Under the pieces are notes generated by a model that was not told the DNA's origin, searched no databases, and saw only the letters and a program-made list of their open reading frames with translations. Source: Ashinkailepas kermadecensis (Eukaryota; Arthropoda; Thecostraca; Neolepadidae). From it: a stretch of 64,000 nt of DNA. The stretch covers positions 33,520 through 97,519 of the forward strand of contig JAOTOM010002297.1 of the NCBI GenBank assembly GCA_034440615.1, written 5' to 3'. A program made the position numbers and the translations under genes. Shown piece after piece: positions 1 to 11,899 of the stretch (position 1 is the stretch's first letter; each line of letters opens with the position of its first letter).

Positions 1-1348
1 TGACATCTAAAAAAAAGATATAAAAAGGTTCAGTTTCTACATCAGGGAGTACTAGCAATTTCGTGTCCTGCAAAAATTTAGTTTCTTTACTTTCGGTACC
101 CATTTGCGTCCAAGACACAAATGGGTATCTTTACCACATGGATGGAGAGGGCGCACTCCTCATCACTCATTATGAGGTGGTGGGAAAAAAACATCACGCG
201 AGTGTTCTACTCCTTACTGTAAGAACAAGGTGAAGCGGCCATTTTTTAAACCATCGTACACAAAATAGCTAAAACGTCTCGCTAGTGGGAGCGGTATGGC
301 GAAGGTGATTAAATACGCTTCACAATAATTGGAAAGTGATAGCAGTTGCAATAAGTTGCAGCCAGAAACGAATACAAATTTAAGTATGAGACTGGTGGAA
401 TTCAACACGACAAAAACGACGCTGAACGCAATGATGTACCTTAACCAACACAAAATATTGTTATTTATGGTTTAGTAGGAATTAAAATAACAGTGTACCA
501 AATTACATTATATCAGTAAACACGTATATGTTGTCCACCGATTTTGTGGCCAGTTAATCGGGTTTGTAAAAGTATCAAGCATGCCCATCCATCAAATACC
601 AAATATGGCAGGATAACCGGCTTTCAGTTGCCGTCCAGATGGGCCGCTTGGTACATACATCGCTTCGTCACTAAGATAAAGCGATAACTGTCAGATACCG
701 GAATATTCCCATTTATGGAAACTTGCATCATGACCACCTATGACAGAATAATAAAAAAAAACATGTTATGCTGACTAAACTCGGAAGATCTAGTCCTATT
801 AGTCAAATTCAAGAGTCACCCAATCCGCAGCTCTGCTGCCCAGATGAGCAAGGTGCTAGTTTATGGCCTTGCAATTTACGAATGTTTTACCTCGTCTGAC
901 CTGTGACATCGTCAATCATCCTAAACAGCAACATTTGCACTCATGGAATTCCCAAGACCCAGGCTGTCGACTGTCGTCTCAATAAGCCCACTCTGCCATT
1001 GGGTTTGAATTCCAAGTGGGTATAAATTGTCGCATCGTAGAGTTACGAAAATTGGCCACGCCACCTAAACTGTGGCATCATCCTCGACTTCCAGACGAGT
1101 CCTACACCTCAAAGGCACAAGGTGGAGGCCGGCCACAGGTTGTTGCACCGGTCCACTCGATCCGTCCATTGGTTGGATACACAGGTACGGTCGGGGGGGG
1201 GGGGCAGCATGGCGCGTCAGTGTATGGAGCCGAGCCACGCTCCCAGCCGGCGCCGGACTCGGGAAGCAGTCCATGGCCTGCCACAGCAAATCATCTGGAT
1301 TGGCGGCTCAACTTCGCCATCCGGTTCTCAAGTAGCCCATGCTTAGCC
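1..1348. other. Anonymous sequence, no supported gene
   Basis: No gene is recognised here. Overlapping open frames around 1016-1346 occur on both strands in a GC-rich stretch and look like chance frames. A G run lies at about 1193-1203. Confidence 0.5.
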
Positions 1349-1359
1349 TAACCGCCAAT

Positions 1360-1514
1360 GGTGACGGCTTTGCGAAGCGTGGACTGCCTTGTGATATAGC
1401 GTTGGCATTCGCTCACGCCGATTGGTCGCGGGCGAAGAGTAGCGACAAGTAGGACTCGAACACACGACATTCCGGTCGAGAGACGGGCACCCTACCTCTA
1501 GTCTACTCGTCCTT
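1360..1514 (-). mobile_element. tRNA-derived SINE, copy 1
   Basis: This is a short retroposed element of about 155 bp on the minus strand. Its tRNA-like head has a box-B-type motif, GTGTTCGAGTCC, and is followed by a body closely matching the second copy at 6.9 kb (CGCTACTCTTCGCCCGCGAC). The 11-bp sequence TAACCGCCAAT occurs exactly at 1349-1359 and 1515-1525 and is read as the target-site duplication. Mobilisation would need reverse transcriptase supplied by a LINE. The boundaries rest on the duplication; the parent tRNA is not identified. Confidence 0.75.
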
Positions 1515-1586
1515 TAACCGCCAATAGCCGTCACCAGCATTGTCTACAGTAGCGCTTCGCGGCCGCAGGCCTCCATCATTAACAGT

Positions 1587-1973
1587 TCACAGTGCAGTAT
1601 GGCAATCACAGTGCCATGACATGACGACAGTCATAGCCGTAATTTCATCACGATTCCAGCTGATCCAATCCCACGAAACGTCAAACATCCCCGCATGATC
1701 GCCCCAACCAGTTCCACGCCAGGTCGACCCGCCATCCCGTACGTCCGTGAATGATCGAAGCATCAGGCCCGCACCTGCCAGGAAGATGGCGTTGCGGCAG
1801 CAGGAGAGCTGGTACGTAGGGGGCGCCACCGGCGCCACCGGCGGCACTCTCAGACAGCGCAGCAGTTTGGGCTCGGCTGTCGACTCCAGAGTGTTGTCGG
1901 CCAGCGTACGGGTCACCTCGGACCGGATCGACGGTCGCAGCTTCTGGCTGGCGACATACATGCGCGTGGTCAC
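1587..1973 (-). other. Open frame, possible host exon, unidentified
   Basis: A GC-rich minus-strand open frame of about 128 codons follows the SINE. The segment from about 1973 to 1760 has ordinary amino-acid use with several arginines, leucines and prolines. A possible splice donor (CAG/GTGCGG) lies near 1782. No domain is recognised, and a stop codon lies just upstream in the same frame, so an exon would have to begin inside the open frame. It could equally be a chance frame in GC-rich DNA. Confidence 0.2.
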
Positions 1974-2015
1974 CAGTCAAGAGGTCATCGGACATACGGC
2001 ACCGTGATCAAATAA

Positions 2016-2160
2016 TGTTTGCTTTTTTCGTTATGTGTGAGATGTCGAATCGAGTGCAGTTGTATGTAGAAATTCGTACTGAAATTGTCATTCAAAAATA
2101 CCCTTTATGTCTTTGACGCTCAATTTGTAGCCATGGCGTACCTGCAAGGATATCTTTTTC
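2016..2160. repeat. Dispersed repeat, copy at 2.0 kb
   Basis: This segment matches 6116-6260 over roughly 140 bp. Shared landmarks are TTTTTCGTT, TGTGAGATGT and ATGTCTTT followed by a CTCAA stretch. No coding potential or clear termini were seen. It is probably a fragment of an older transposable element. Confidence 0.5.
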
Positions 2161-2262
2161 GTTTTTCATACATACCTAATTTATGGATAGGTCTATGTTA
2201 CCGACAACAATCAAAATAGAAATACGATAAACTGGTATTGAACAACCGACCACATCATAAGT

Positions 2263-2330
2263 TAGTTAGTTAGTTATTAGGGATTTAGGGCGCATCGACT
2301 ACATCGGTCATATAGCGTCCATAACAGTAA
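2263..2330 (-). mobile_element. LINE/SINE 3' tail fragment
   Basis: On the minus strand this matches the 3' end of the I-clade LINE at 14.04-14.1 kb: a GGACGCT-like start, then GTCGATGCGCC, then a simple tail (here TAACTAACTAAC). It is either an extremely 5'-truncated LINE insertion or the end of a SINE sharing that tail. Confidence 0.6.
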
Positions 2331-2579
2331 GTTATTTACGCTTCGATATATTGCATATGCTAGTTAAATTCGCATAATACTGCTGTTCCTTAATCATAGT
2401 AACAAACGGAACCTAAATACGTCATGGCATAGTTAAACCTTTCACCTTGGTGCATATATTACAGGAAATGATACCTGGGCCAGGTAATCAAAAAGTTTCC
2501 CCGATTGGACAATATTCGAGTTGTCGCCTAAAACTTCACTTAGTGACAGTGACTGAACGCATCCAGTGACTGGTTTTGA

Positions 2580-3258
2580 GGTCAGGGCATTTATGGTCAA
2601 CGAGTTGGTCAGTCAAGTGGGGTCACCTCCAGAAAAGTTCAACCAGGCGTAACGCTGGATATTTGAATGAAATTTTCAGCGTTTGCTTATCTTTAGGGAC
2701 GAAGCAAAACGCACCAGAAGAATTTTGTATTTTTCCGTTTTTGATTACTTACTAGTTTTGCATATTTGCCAATTATGGCTAAAATCGAAGAATCTAGCCA
2801 AAGTAAGCATTTTTATTGGAGCAAGTTGACTTCGAACAACGTTTTTCGGTCCGCTCTACCTATTAGAAAAAGAAAGATTTAAGAAAATTGAAAACTGAAC
2901 ATTTTGAAATTTCGAAGAATAATTGATTTGTGGGTGGGCAAAATGTTTAGTGCCGTGGTTGATTTCGCCTTCCTTTTCTGATACCAAATAATTTTTTCTT
3001 CCAATCCCCCAAAATGAACACCCCAGAGCCAAAAACATGATGTAAGCGTGAAAACCTACCTTGTGACGTCACTTTTGGGGATAACATTTTGTGGGTGTTG
3101 TCTGGCCCTACTCGTCGAGAGCTTTCCGATGACACCTCATTCGTTTTCGTGCGACGCTTAGTTTGGAGATTAGAGGGGGGGGGGTTGTATCACCCCCCCC
3201 CCCCCCCCCCCCCCCACCGAGATGGGGTGTGAGGATATGACCAGAAAGACGGGGAGGG
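2580..3258. mobile_element. Short TTAA-type nonautonomous element, copy A
   Basis: The segment is homologous to 10.88-11.51 kb along its length. Its right end is CCCTCCCCGTCTTTC read on the minus strand, directly next to TTAA at 3259-3262. Just inside that end are a G10 run and a C24 run separated by a few bases, able to pair. The left terminus was not located, so the left coordinate is the start of visible homology. No transposase is encoded. TTAA targets are used by the piggyBac and Kolobok superfamilies; which one would mobilise this is unknown. Confidence 0.55.
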
Positions 3259-3649
3259 TTAAAATGGCACGAAGCCAAAGCCGACGTCACTGTGGACAAG
3301 ATCGTGGCTTCACGAAGCCGAAACCGGCTCCGCCCCCCATGTCGGACCCGTATTATCAAGCACTCCAGAACATAGTGCTGGTATTATCTCCCATGCTCTC
3401 TCCCTCCCTTCCTCTCGCCACATCCCTATTTCTCTCAGAAATGTTGGCCTTTTGTAGTCGAACACACTGCCTTGTTTCGTGGACGATGCAAACTTTTTTG
3501 CAAAGTAAAACATACGAATACCACCATATTGTAACGGCATTCATGCAGTCATTTCTTGGATAAACGAATGAGACTCAGCTTCCAAAAGCACGATGTTAGG
3601 CTTGAAAATTACGCTTAGGAGAAATAATATTAAATCTTCGAACACTTAT

Positions 3650-4517
3650 CCCGTTTACATGAGCAGGTCAGCCGTAAACGGAAATTTCCGATCCGGTCGA
3701 TCCGCAAAAGTTCCGATCGCGCGGCCCGTTTTCAAGAGCAAGGCAGCCACCTGATCTGATTTTTGGGATTTGGCGGCTGACACGATGTGGTGAAAGTGCC
3801 GAATATTTGGCGCATTTTTGCGCTCCTGGCGCACCTGCTACGAGCAACGGCGCACACATGCACAAGTTATCATCAGTGATCCACGTAGTTAGAGGTTGTT
3901 GGGCGGGGATAGAGAATCAACTTATCCATGATTTCGAAGGATTCACGTAGCCGATGACACGTTGTCGATGACAACATGTCATGCCCTTTGTTCTTCGTGA
4001 GTCCAATGGTGCATTGTTTCCAGACTACACCGACTGTGCGATAATTAAAGAAGCAGGCTAAACCAGGTTCACTACGCAGCCCAAGATATAAATCAGCAAA
4101 ACAAACGCTTTCACACATCCTCAAGTTAGAACACTCCGCCAAACCGCAAAACTCACGGCTGGGGCACGCACTAATAACGTGAAGTTTCAGCACCGCTTTG
4201 AGCTGATACCTGTATGATTTTGCTGTTTCATAACTAGATTCGCAATTATAATTTAAAACGACGTTTATTTTTCATAATTACCATAAATGTACTCACACCT
4301 TAGCAGAGAATAGCTTCAAGAAGTGTCATGACCCATGCAGCCGTACCGTTAATTGTTCATGGTTGGCGATAATCCCAAAATTCCACCTACCGAATCGTAA
4401 ATTTGGGTTGAGATTTTCGCATGTTTTGCCATGCCGAAGCCCGTTTACAAGAGCATTATTTTCGTAAGTTTTCCTAATCGCATCGTATTCGGAAGTTTTG
4501 CTGCTCATGTAAACGGG
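3650..4517. mobile_element. MITE with CCCGTTTACATGAGCAG inverted repeats
   Basis: This 868-bp segment begins with CCCGTTTACATGAGCAG and ends with its exact reverse complement. A second partial copy of the terminal motif (CCCGTTT, CAAGAGCA) lies about 70-80 bp inside each end. TTAT (3646-3649) precedes it and TTAA (4518-4521) follows, consistent with a TTAA duplication with one later change. It encodes no recognisable protein and is interpreted as a nonautonomous DNA transposon. Confidence 0.75.
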
Positions 4518-4521
4518 TTAA

Positions 4522-4950
4522 ATATGAATGGGATGCTGCGCTCGAAAAGGTTCCTTATATTCCCGTCCTTGGCACCCTTGACACCCTTGACCGTTGGCGT
4601 CCTTCGACCTTGACACCTATGACCAAGAGATATTTGCATCGGGTCAAATCACTACCATCGTGTCAAAGGCAACAGAGCACTTGTTGCCACTGTGCGTGTT
4701 TGATAAGAACTCTTTACTCAACTTCTCCCTCATGTCATCAGCTTAAAAAAACAATTCGTTCGTATTACATTTAACGTTAACAACCGTTACGTATAACGTT
4801 CCGCCTTTAATAAATCATATTTATCCGCTCACAAAAGTGACCTGACTCGAATTCATTTTGTCGATCAGAAGTTGTAGCTGACACAATGTAAAGCAAAATA
4901 AAACAAAAAATCAGTACCAAACTAGATGACGAAGCATTGCAGATGTCCTA
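4522..4950. other. Anonymous spacer
   Basis: Nothing coding was recognised. Short local repeats such as CACCCTTGACACCCTTGACC occur near 4570. Confidence 0.5.
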
Positions 4951-5278
4951 TCATGTTCACGTCCTGTGTGTCAGGACCCCACTATCATATTCACGTCCTG
5001 TGTGTCAGGACCCCACTATCATGTTCACGTCCTGTGTGTCAGGACCTCACTATCATGTTCACGTCCTGTGTGTCAGGACCACACTATCATGTTCACGTCC
5101 TGTGTGTCAGGACCCCACTATCATGTTCACGTCCTGTGTGTCAGGACCCCACTATCATGTTCACGTCCTGTGTGTCAGGACCCCACTATCATGTTCACGT
5201 CCTGTGTGTCAGGACCCCACTATCATGTTCACGTCCTGTGTGTCAGGACCCCACTATCATGTTCACGTCCTGTGTGTG
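4951..5278. repeat. 34-bp minisatellite, about 9.6 copies
   Basis: The 34-bp unit is repeated head to tail with only occasional substitutions. Each unit contains an interrupted dyad, GTCCTG-TGTGT-CAGGAC, so every repeat can form a small hairpin. Because 34 is not divisible by three, all three forward frames stay open; the resulting Cys/His-rich frames are artefacts of the repeat and not a gene. Confidence 0.95.
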
Positions 5279-6115
5279 AGCATACCATGGAAGTGGGGAG
5301 CTCACAGTTCCTGCGCCCCGGAGCATAGGAACTGCTCATAAGTTGAGGAGGTGGCAGGAGCCGTTTTTAAATCGATTATTTATATGTAATGCTCATGGGA
5401 TAATGTTAAACTCGTCAAACGGTGGGGGGGGGGCTTCTCTTGCCCGCACCACCCGGTTCCTACGCCCATGGGGCGGCCTATCTCCTCCCACCGTGGAACA
5501 TATGAGGAATTTCACAACCTAGTGCAGCAACAGCGATCCAGTGGTACACTGTCGCCATTTTAGGATAACCGTAGGAGAGCTTGATAAATTGCTGCTCAAA
5601 ATCATAAACATGGCACAAGTGGCAAACACATTTGCGAGATTCAATCTCGCCAGGCACGCGGCTGGCAGCAACACCAGGGTAATTTTGTCATTACCTGCAA
5701 CGGCATAGCCATGGGCAGTGGCGTCGACTTGCTACTTTTGGCAGGGCCCAGAGCTCGCCCTCCCCAATGCTGATTTGAGCCCACCAGTGCAGTGCCTCCT
5801 TCCACGAGTTTTAACTGGTAGGGAGGGGGGGGCGTGTCCATTGGCTACTGCGGGGGCAGCTGTCCCTATCCAACCACCTCTGGCGACTCACAGCAATGCT
5901 GAAGCAACGTGAGGTGTCCAGGGACTGTGCGGGCCACGGCCGAGAATGCCGGGACCGCTTCCTCTGCAGTTGGCCACATTTGGGGAGACCGTGGTCAGCC
6001 GGGCGCTCAGAGCGTGGTTAGCCATGTGGCCGGACGTGAGGAGAGCTACGTGGTCTGCCGGGCAGGTCCTGCTCGAATGTTGTGGCGAAAAATGTCAGTG
6101 TGCCAGGGTTAAAAT
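5279..6115. other. Anonymous sequence with G-run hairpin
   Basis: No gene is supported. Around 5400-5450 a TTAA is followed within about 15 bp by a G run and then C-rich sequence, resembling the ends of the TTAA elements elsewhere in the window, but no partner end was found. The 5.9-6.1 kb part is GC-rich with open frames on the plus strand but no recognisable domain. Confidence 0.4.
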
Positions 6116-6260
6116 AATGGTTTTTCGTTCGGTGTGAGATGTTGAAGCGAGCACAGTAGGATGTCAAAATTTCCAATGGAATTGGTGTCATTTAAAATGC
6201 TTTTGATGTCTTTCAGACTCAAATTTGAGCCAATGGTGTAGGTACTTATGACTATACCTT
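6116..6260. repeat. Dispersed repeat, copy at 6.1 kb
   Basis: This is the homologue of 2016-2160 (see that entry), diverged by many substitutions and small indels. Confidence 0.5.
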
Positions 6261-6840
6261 TATCATTTGTTTTGGGATCCATAATTTGAGAAGAGCTATA
6301 TTCGGGATAGGGAGAATAATAACTGTGCCATAAACTGCTGTTGTATGCCATATCACATTATAGGTAGTCCCTTTACCTGAAATTGCATTGCGAAATGTTC
6401 GCGTAACACCATTCCCTGTCAAGAGCATGCACATGTTACGTATAAACAATATACTGTTTGAAAGGAGACACAAAGACTTCATAAGCATGCATCAAGGAGC
6501 AGGATGTCAATACATCTTGGAGAAGGATGTCGATTGAGTGTTCAGAAAATGGTATATTCCACCCTACTTCACGAATAATTTAGCACTGCAGAGTGCAGAT
6601 CCCCTTCTGAGCGGATTTTTTTTCGCCGGGATTGCATCTAGTTCAGCTCAGCGCACCGACGCCCGCTGAACAGATGCTTCACTGAGTAGAGAAGTAAGAC
6701 GTTCATGTACTCTAAATCAGTTCAAAATATTATTTCAAAATAAAACGTTTCTGACTCCAGGATCTCGATACGGTTTTCATATTTCCGGTAAATTTCGTCA
6801 CAGCTTGGAGACGATTATCACAATCACTATGACCCTCACT

Positions 6841-7006
6841 ATGACCGGGGACGAGTAGTCTGGGGTAAGTTGGTCGTCTCACAATCGAAAGATTGTGGAT
6901 TCGAGTCTCACCTGTCGCTACTCTTCGCCCGCGACCAATCAGCGTGAGATATTGGCGACGCTACATGACTCAACGGTCGACGTGTCGTAAAACCAATAAC
7001 CATCAC
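6841..7006 (+). mobile_element. tRNA-derived SINE, copy 2
   Basis: This SINE has a tRNA-like head with an A-box-like stretch (AGTCTGGGGTAAGTTGG, about 6857-6873), an anticodon-arm-like stem and a B box (GGATTCGAGTC, about 6897-6907). These are the internal RNA polymerase III promoter. The CGCTACTCTTCGCCCGCGAC body follows. Its 3' part (about 6955-7006) aligns with the 3' tail of the I-clade LINE at 14.04-14.1 kb. The 16-bp flanks 6825-6840 and 7007-7022 differ at one base and are the target-site duplication. Confidence 0.85.
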
Positions 7007-7060
7007 CACTATGATCCTCACTCTGAACTTCAGCTCTAATTGGGCAGGTTCCACTCAAGT

Positions 7061-7140
7061 CTCAAGTGCCTTTCCTCCCCCATTGATCTCTCCAGCTCCT
7101 TCAAGTCTCAAGTGTCTTTCCTCCCCCATTGATCTCTCCA
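7061..7140. repeat. Short tandem duplication
   Basis: A segment of about 46 bp containing TTTCCTCCCCCATTGATC is present twice in tandem with one or two differences. Open frames across it are not convincing genes. Confidence 0.7.
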
Positions 7141-7387
7141 GCTCCTGTCATTGTTTTGTGCACAATGAAAAATCAAAGTGGACTGCATTATGGACATTTA
7201 AAACAAAAGATATTCAACATTTTTCCCTCTCTAATGGATCTCTTACGATGCCAGTCAAGGAGCGTAACCCTTACCCTCTTGTATGGGATGGTCACGGCGA
7301 TACCCCATGTCCTCTCCCTGCCTCTTTCGCCCGAGGCGTTCGCACAGCAGCACCAGATCGGACGCGCGGCTGCGGCGCTCGAGTCTG

Positions 7388-7471
7388 TCCATCTGGTCAC
7401 CCAGTGGCTGGCTCGTCCATCTGGTCACCAAGTGGCTGGCTCGTCCATCTGTTCACCAAGTGGCTGGCTCG
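7388..7471. repeat. 28-bp tandem repeat, three copies
   Basis: Three consecutive 28-bp units beginning TCCATCTGGTCACC and ending GGCTGGCTCG, with single-base differences. Confidence 0.9.
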
Positions 7472-7507
7472 TCCTAACGGTGGCACGCCTGCAGTTTACC
7501 TTGCAAA

Positions 7508-7825
7508 TCATCGATAATCGATGTACTTATCCTGAACGAACGCTTCCGACTCCAGGATCTCGATTTTCATATGCCGATAGTTTCCGGTAATTGTGTCCCA
7601 CAGCCTTGAGACAGCACCCCCAATGGACGCCTCGATCATCTCTTTGATTTGTAGCAGATCAGGATGTATATATTCATGTTGCTTGGGGACATCACGCGCT
7701 TCGTCTGGGACTCCATTGCCTTGTTCATTTCTCTTACCGATGTCTGTCCCTTCTTCCCTGAACGCGGTGCCGATTGCGGTCGCGATTTTACGTGATCGAC
7801 CAGACGATTTTAAGTGATCGACCAA
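7508..7825 (-). other. Open frame, possible coiled-coil fragment
   Basis: A 105-codon minus-strand frame ends in a hydrophobic/charged pattern (IKEMIEASIGG, later MKIEILESEAF) that could form a short coiled coil. About 60 bp of its 3' part resembles 6747-6810. Such patterns occur in LINE ORF1 proteins, but no defining motif is present. I do not assign a function. Confidence 0.2.
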
Positions 7826-7930
7826 ACGATTTTGTGTGCTCGAGGAGACGATTTTACGTGATCGACCAGTCGATTTTACGCGATTGACCAGACGATTTTC
7901 CGGAATTCATGTTTTCGACGAGACGATTTG
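7782..7930. repeat. 22-bp degenerate tandem repeat
   Basis: About six degenerate units of the form CGATTTTACGTGATCGACCAG run through this segment, with decay towards the right end. Confidence 0.75.
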
Positions 7931-8368
7931 AACTTCACGAGAAAATGCTACGCTTTCGACGAGACGCGCCAGTGGAGGCTACGCAATGCTTTTAGATTGG
8001 AAGTGAACTTGATCGTGGACCGGATTAAGGAAAAAAACAGACGTAATCACGGGAAAACCGGATAGTGCTTAAGCTGCTTAAAAGTTTCTAATTTAGCTCC
8101 ATTCCGAGAAAGCCTAGCTGGATGAGAACAAATGCACGTATGTGCAACGTCTCATTCCGATTAGCAATATCAGAACAGCTAATCAGCACCATTTTGCTGA
8201 GAAAAGCAGGTCTCCAAGCTAGGTAAGCCACAATTTTGCATTTGCCAGACGAGACACAAAACAGAACATGAAAGGTAATGCTAATCCTATTATAGCTGCA
8301 ATGGGCTTCAGCGAAATGATCTCAGTAGCGGCTTCTGCTGCTGAAGCTGGGCTGAGTCGGTTATTATT

Positions 8369-8659
8369 ATGGACAGGTCGGATTACATTATAAAAATTCG
8401 TGATGAAGTGCCGCTCTGGCCAACATCTACATGGAAACTGGAAGAAAACATTTTCAACCACATCGTCAGTAACGACCCAGAATGGATGCCGTACGTGGAT
8501 AGCGTAGCTGCCTTTCGACCAAAAGATACCGATCTGGATCAGGATCTTCTGCTGAGTGGGCTGAAAAGTGTAGAACAATGCATACAATTTACTTTAGAGC
8601 GAGAGAAAGACCACATTGCCGTTTCTAGATGTACTGATCGAAAGGGACTGATGAAGTAG
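8369..8659 (+). other. Small open frame of unknown function
   Basis: This 96-codon plus-strand frame starts with ATG and has a balanced, protein-like composition rich in Asp, Glu and Leu. It is unlike the repeat-derived frames around it. No signal peptide, membrane segment or known domain is apparent. It could be a host exon or a relic of a mobile element. Confidence 0.25.
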
Positions 8660-8924
8660 TCAGATTTTCGGTAGATAGAACAAACTACGAACACAAATGA
8701 TATGATCTATTTTTATCGGGTCACAGCATGGGAACAGAACAGGGGTAGGCGTTTTCCTACATGCACACCACAATTTTTTCATCGTGCTACTTGCATGCCG
8801 ATTTTGAATACGTCGACCGGTTTAGAAGGTTACAGTTACAACCAATGACGTCTTGCCGACACTTGGAAACAAAGCCAGGCACGTGCACCATGAGGCAATC
8901 CGTCAAATAAATATACCGTACTTT

Positions 8925-9530
8925 GCTGGATGGACAGCACATTGGAGCACCACGTGCCGCACCACGTGACATGCCAAATGGGGCTGTGACCGGACATACA
9001 CACAGGGGTGTGACCAGGTAGGCATACAGCACATTGGAGCACCACGTGCCCACCACGTGACATGCCATGAATGCGTCAGACCGGTTAAAAAAGAAGGCAT
9101 GACAGCACATTGGAGCACCACGGATAGGCATGCCAAATGGCTCAGAGCGGTGTGACCGACATACCACAGGTAGGCAAGCCGCCAAATAAATATACCGTAC
9201 TTTGCTGGATGGACAGCACATTGGAGCACCACGTGCCGCACCACGTGACATGCCAAATGGCTCAGAGCGGTGTGACCGGACATACCACAGAGTGTAGGGC
9301 AGGCCGCCAGGAAGGCATGACAGCACATTGGAGCACCACGTGCCGCACCACGTGACATGCCAAATGGCTCAGAGCGGTGTGACCGGACATACCACAGAGT
9401 GTAGAGGAGGCCGCCAGGAAGGCATGACAGCACATTGGAGCACCACGTGCCGCACCACGTGACATGCCAAATGGCTCAGAGCGGTGTGACCGGACATACC
9501 ACAGAGTGTAGGGGAGGCCGCCAGAAACGG
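8925..9530. repeat. About 107-bp satellite-like tandem repeat with CACGTG boxes
   Basis: About six units start with CAGCACATTGGAGCACCACG. The best preserved are spaced 107 bp apart (9212, 9319, 9426); earlier units have indels. Most units carry two CACGTG or near-CACGTG palindromes separated by a few bases, then AAATGG and CATACCACAG segments. Long open frames on both strands are a by-product of repetition. Confidence 0.9.
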
Positions 9531-10796
9531 ACAGAACGTGCATTTGAAACTCACTACGGCAGTCTAAAAACACCCCGGACGACGTTCTTTAAACCGTGGA
9601 CACGCACCAAATTCCACACCAAGAAAGGTAAAAACACTGCTGGACGAAGGCCGTGGACCTTGCCGAGGATCTAACATAGGCATTACAAAATATTTGGCGT
9701 TTCTATTTCCAATAGAACTCCATCTTAGCAAGACAATGTGGGTTCGGGATATCTAAATATCTTCATTACTTTCACTGCATCAGCCTGGTAATACTATCAG
9801 CAACCTCTGGGTTAACAAAATAATCTACCCTATCTATATGGAGGACTCTCCGAGCCCTCCATTGATGGCAACAATCGGGAGAGTTGGCTCATTGGTTGCG
9901 AGAGGCGCAAAAGTCCCTCCCCATTCCATCTATTGACTAGCATTTCACATTCTACATCAGTATCACGGTCAGCGTTGAAAAATAGCTTCTTCCTGGATTT
10001 TTTGCATCCAGAACACTACTCTCTCCAGAAAATTACCCACTCATTTCTTTCACTTTTAGGTTGAATGGTGTTGTTTTTGGCAATTAATTTATCTCTGTTA
10101 ATACTCAGGAATCACTTGAAAGTGCAAGCTGATATTTTGACGTCACAGATTTGGAGAAAATGTCCTCTCCGTATAATATTACCCACATATTTTCCTTTCG
10201 ACATCCAGGATCATGAAGCACACATCCAACCCTGATTATGGAGGCAGCAAGATTGATCAATCTTCAGCGATTTGGGTTGGTATCAAAACATGCGCTGCCA
10301 TCGTGGTCTTGGATCTTGCCACCACAAATCCCACGGACAAGAACACCAGATATCGTGCGATGTACCATGCTCTGACACACATTCACTCGAACGTAATACA
10401 ACCGATAAATAAGTGTCGAAGAGCATCCCACCCCCACCCCCGCTAAACAAAATATTCATGATGCAGACCCAACTTCGAGTACCTTCCTTCATCCCATGTC
10501 TTTCTAAAACGTGCCACCTTGCATAGTGGTGCGTGTCAACTTCGTCTCACGTATATTGATACTTGGAATTGCTATTGAAATCCTCTCGGCCATATTTAAT
10601 GGTGTTGGTGTGGTGCGCAACATGGCTCCGACATCGTGAAAATTATGCGCGCGGCTCCGGTATCGTTGTGAGCCAGCTCTCACAAACATTCGAACCTCAA
10701 TGTGATATTGTTGACGCTTCAATAACTCCATGTACGAAGTACGGAATTTTAAAGTGTTTCTGCAAGAAACATATCACATGTACCATCTCTTCAACC
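9531..10796. other. Anonymous sequence
   Basis: No gene, RNA or element boundary is supported. Short open frames at 10.2-10.8 kb show no recognisable domain. Confidence 0.4.
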
Positions 10797-11508
10797 TAGC
10801 CCGCTCCGTCTCGGGGGGGGGGGGTCATTTTACACCCCATGAGGTTTTCCGCGGACAGTGAAAAAACGGCATTTGGTCATCTACGGTCAATGTTATTCAA
10901 GGTCAAGTCAGGTAACCTCCAAAAAAGTTCAACCAGCTTTAACAAATACAGATATTTGAATGAAACTTTTAGCGTTCCCTTATCTTTATGGATGGAACAA
11001 AACACACCAGATAATTTTTTGGTATTTGTTTTTAGTTTTTCATGATATATTTGTTTTCCATAATTGCTCATTAGGGGTAAAATCGGAGATTCCGGCAAAA
11101 GTAAGCATTTTTATAAGGGCAAGCTGACTTAAAGCAATGTTTCGCCGTCCGCTCTATTCATTATGAAAATAAAAATGCAAGAAAATTAAACACATTTTTA
11201 AAAGAAAAACGTGATTTTTAAGTGGGCAAAATGTTAGTGCCATGATCTATTTCGTCTTTCTTTTATGATACCAATTAAACAATATATATATATCCAAAAT
11301 GAACTGCCCAGAGCCAAAATCGTGTCAGTCGTGATCACATGACAGACCCCTCTAGTGACGTAACTTTTGGGGATGGGATAAAATGTATGGGTGGTTCCGG
11401 GCCATACTCGTCGAGCGCTTTCCGATTACACCGCTTCGTTTGAAAATTATAGGGCGTATACAAGCCCCCCCCCGAGACGAGGTGTGGTTATACGACCGGA
11501 AAGACGGG
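10797..11508. mobile_element. Short TTAA-type nonautonomous element, copy B
   Basis: This copy is homologous to copy A (2.58-3.26 kb). The left end carries CCGTCTCGGGGGGG and the right end the complementary run CCCCCCCCCGAGACG, so both ends can pair. The right end abuts TTAT at 11509-11512. The left boundary is uncertain by some bases. It encodes no transposase and shares internal stretches such as AAAAGTTCAACCAG with copy A. Confidence 0.6.
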
Positions 11509-11899
11509 TTATTATCCTTACATACTTGTTTAATGTGTAATGCCCTGGCTTATTGCATAGAGATAGTCTGCACATGCCAATTTTTTGCATTCATTGGACA
11601 CATACAATGGCACTCAGACCCGCTCACACCCACACCCACATGAAAGTTGATGAGTTCAGATTGTATGATTGTAGCTGAGCTGTGACCTGCTACGCTTACA
11701 TTGACATTGCACTTGTTTGTCTTCTCTTTTCCCCAATGTGATCACACACCCAAAAACACACGCAAACATGAGCACCAGGTTGTCATCCATTGCATGCTGT
11801 TGTGAACATTTCATCACTATTAATGCGCTGACTGCCATGATTGTCTCCCTCGTCTCCCCATGCCTATTGGGCCGTTTTTTTTTATAAATCAGAAAATGT

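Noticed and set aside
1016..1346. Overlapping frames on both strands
   Set aside because: Short frames in GC-rich sequence beside a G run, with no domain or splice logic.
4951..5278. CRISPR-like array
   Set aside because: Units are contiguous with no variable spacers, and the sequence is eukaryotic.
4926..5341. Three overlapping Cys/His-rich open frames
   Set aside because: All three frames are generated by the 34-bp repeat, whose length is not a multiple of three; no independent coding signal.
8787..9573. Long open frames across the satellite on both strands
   Set aside because: They follow the repeat unit and repeat the same peptides; no start context or domain.
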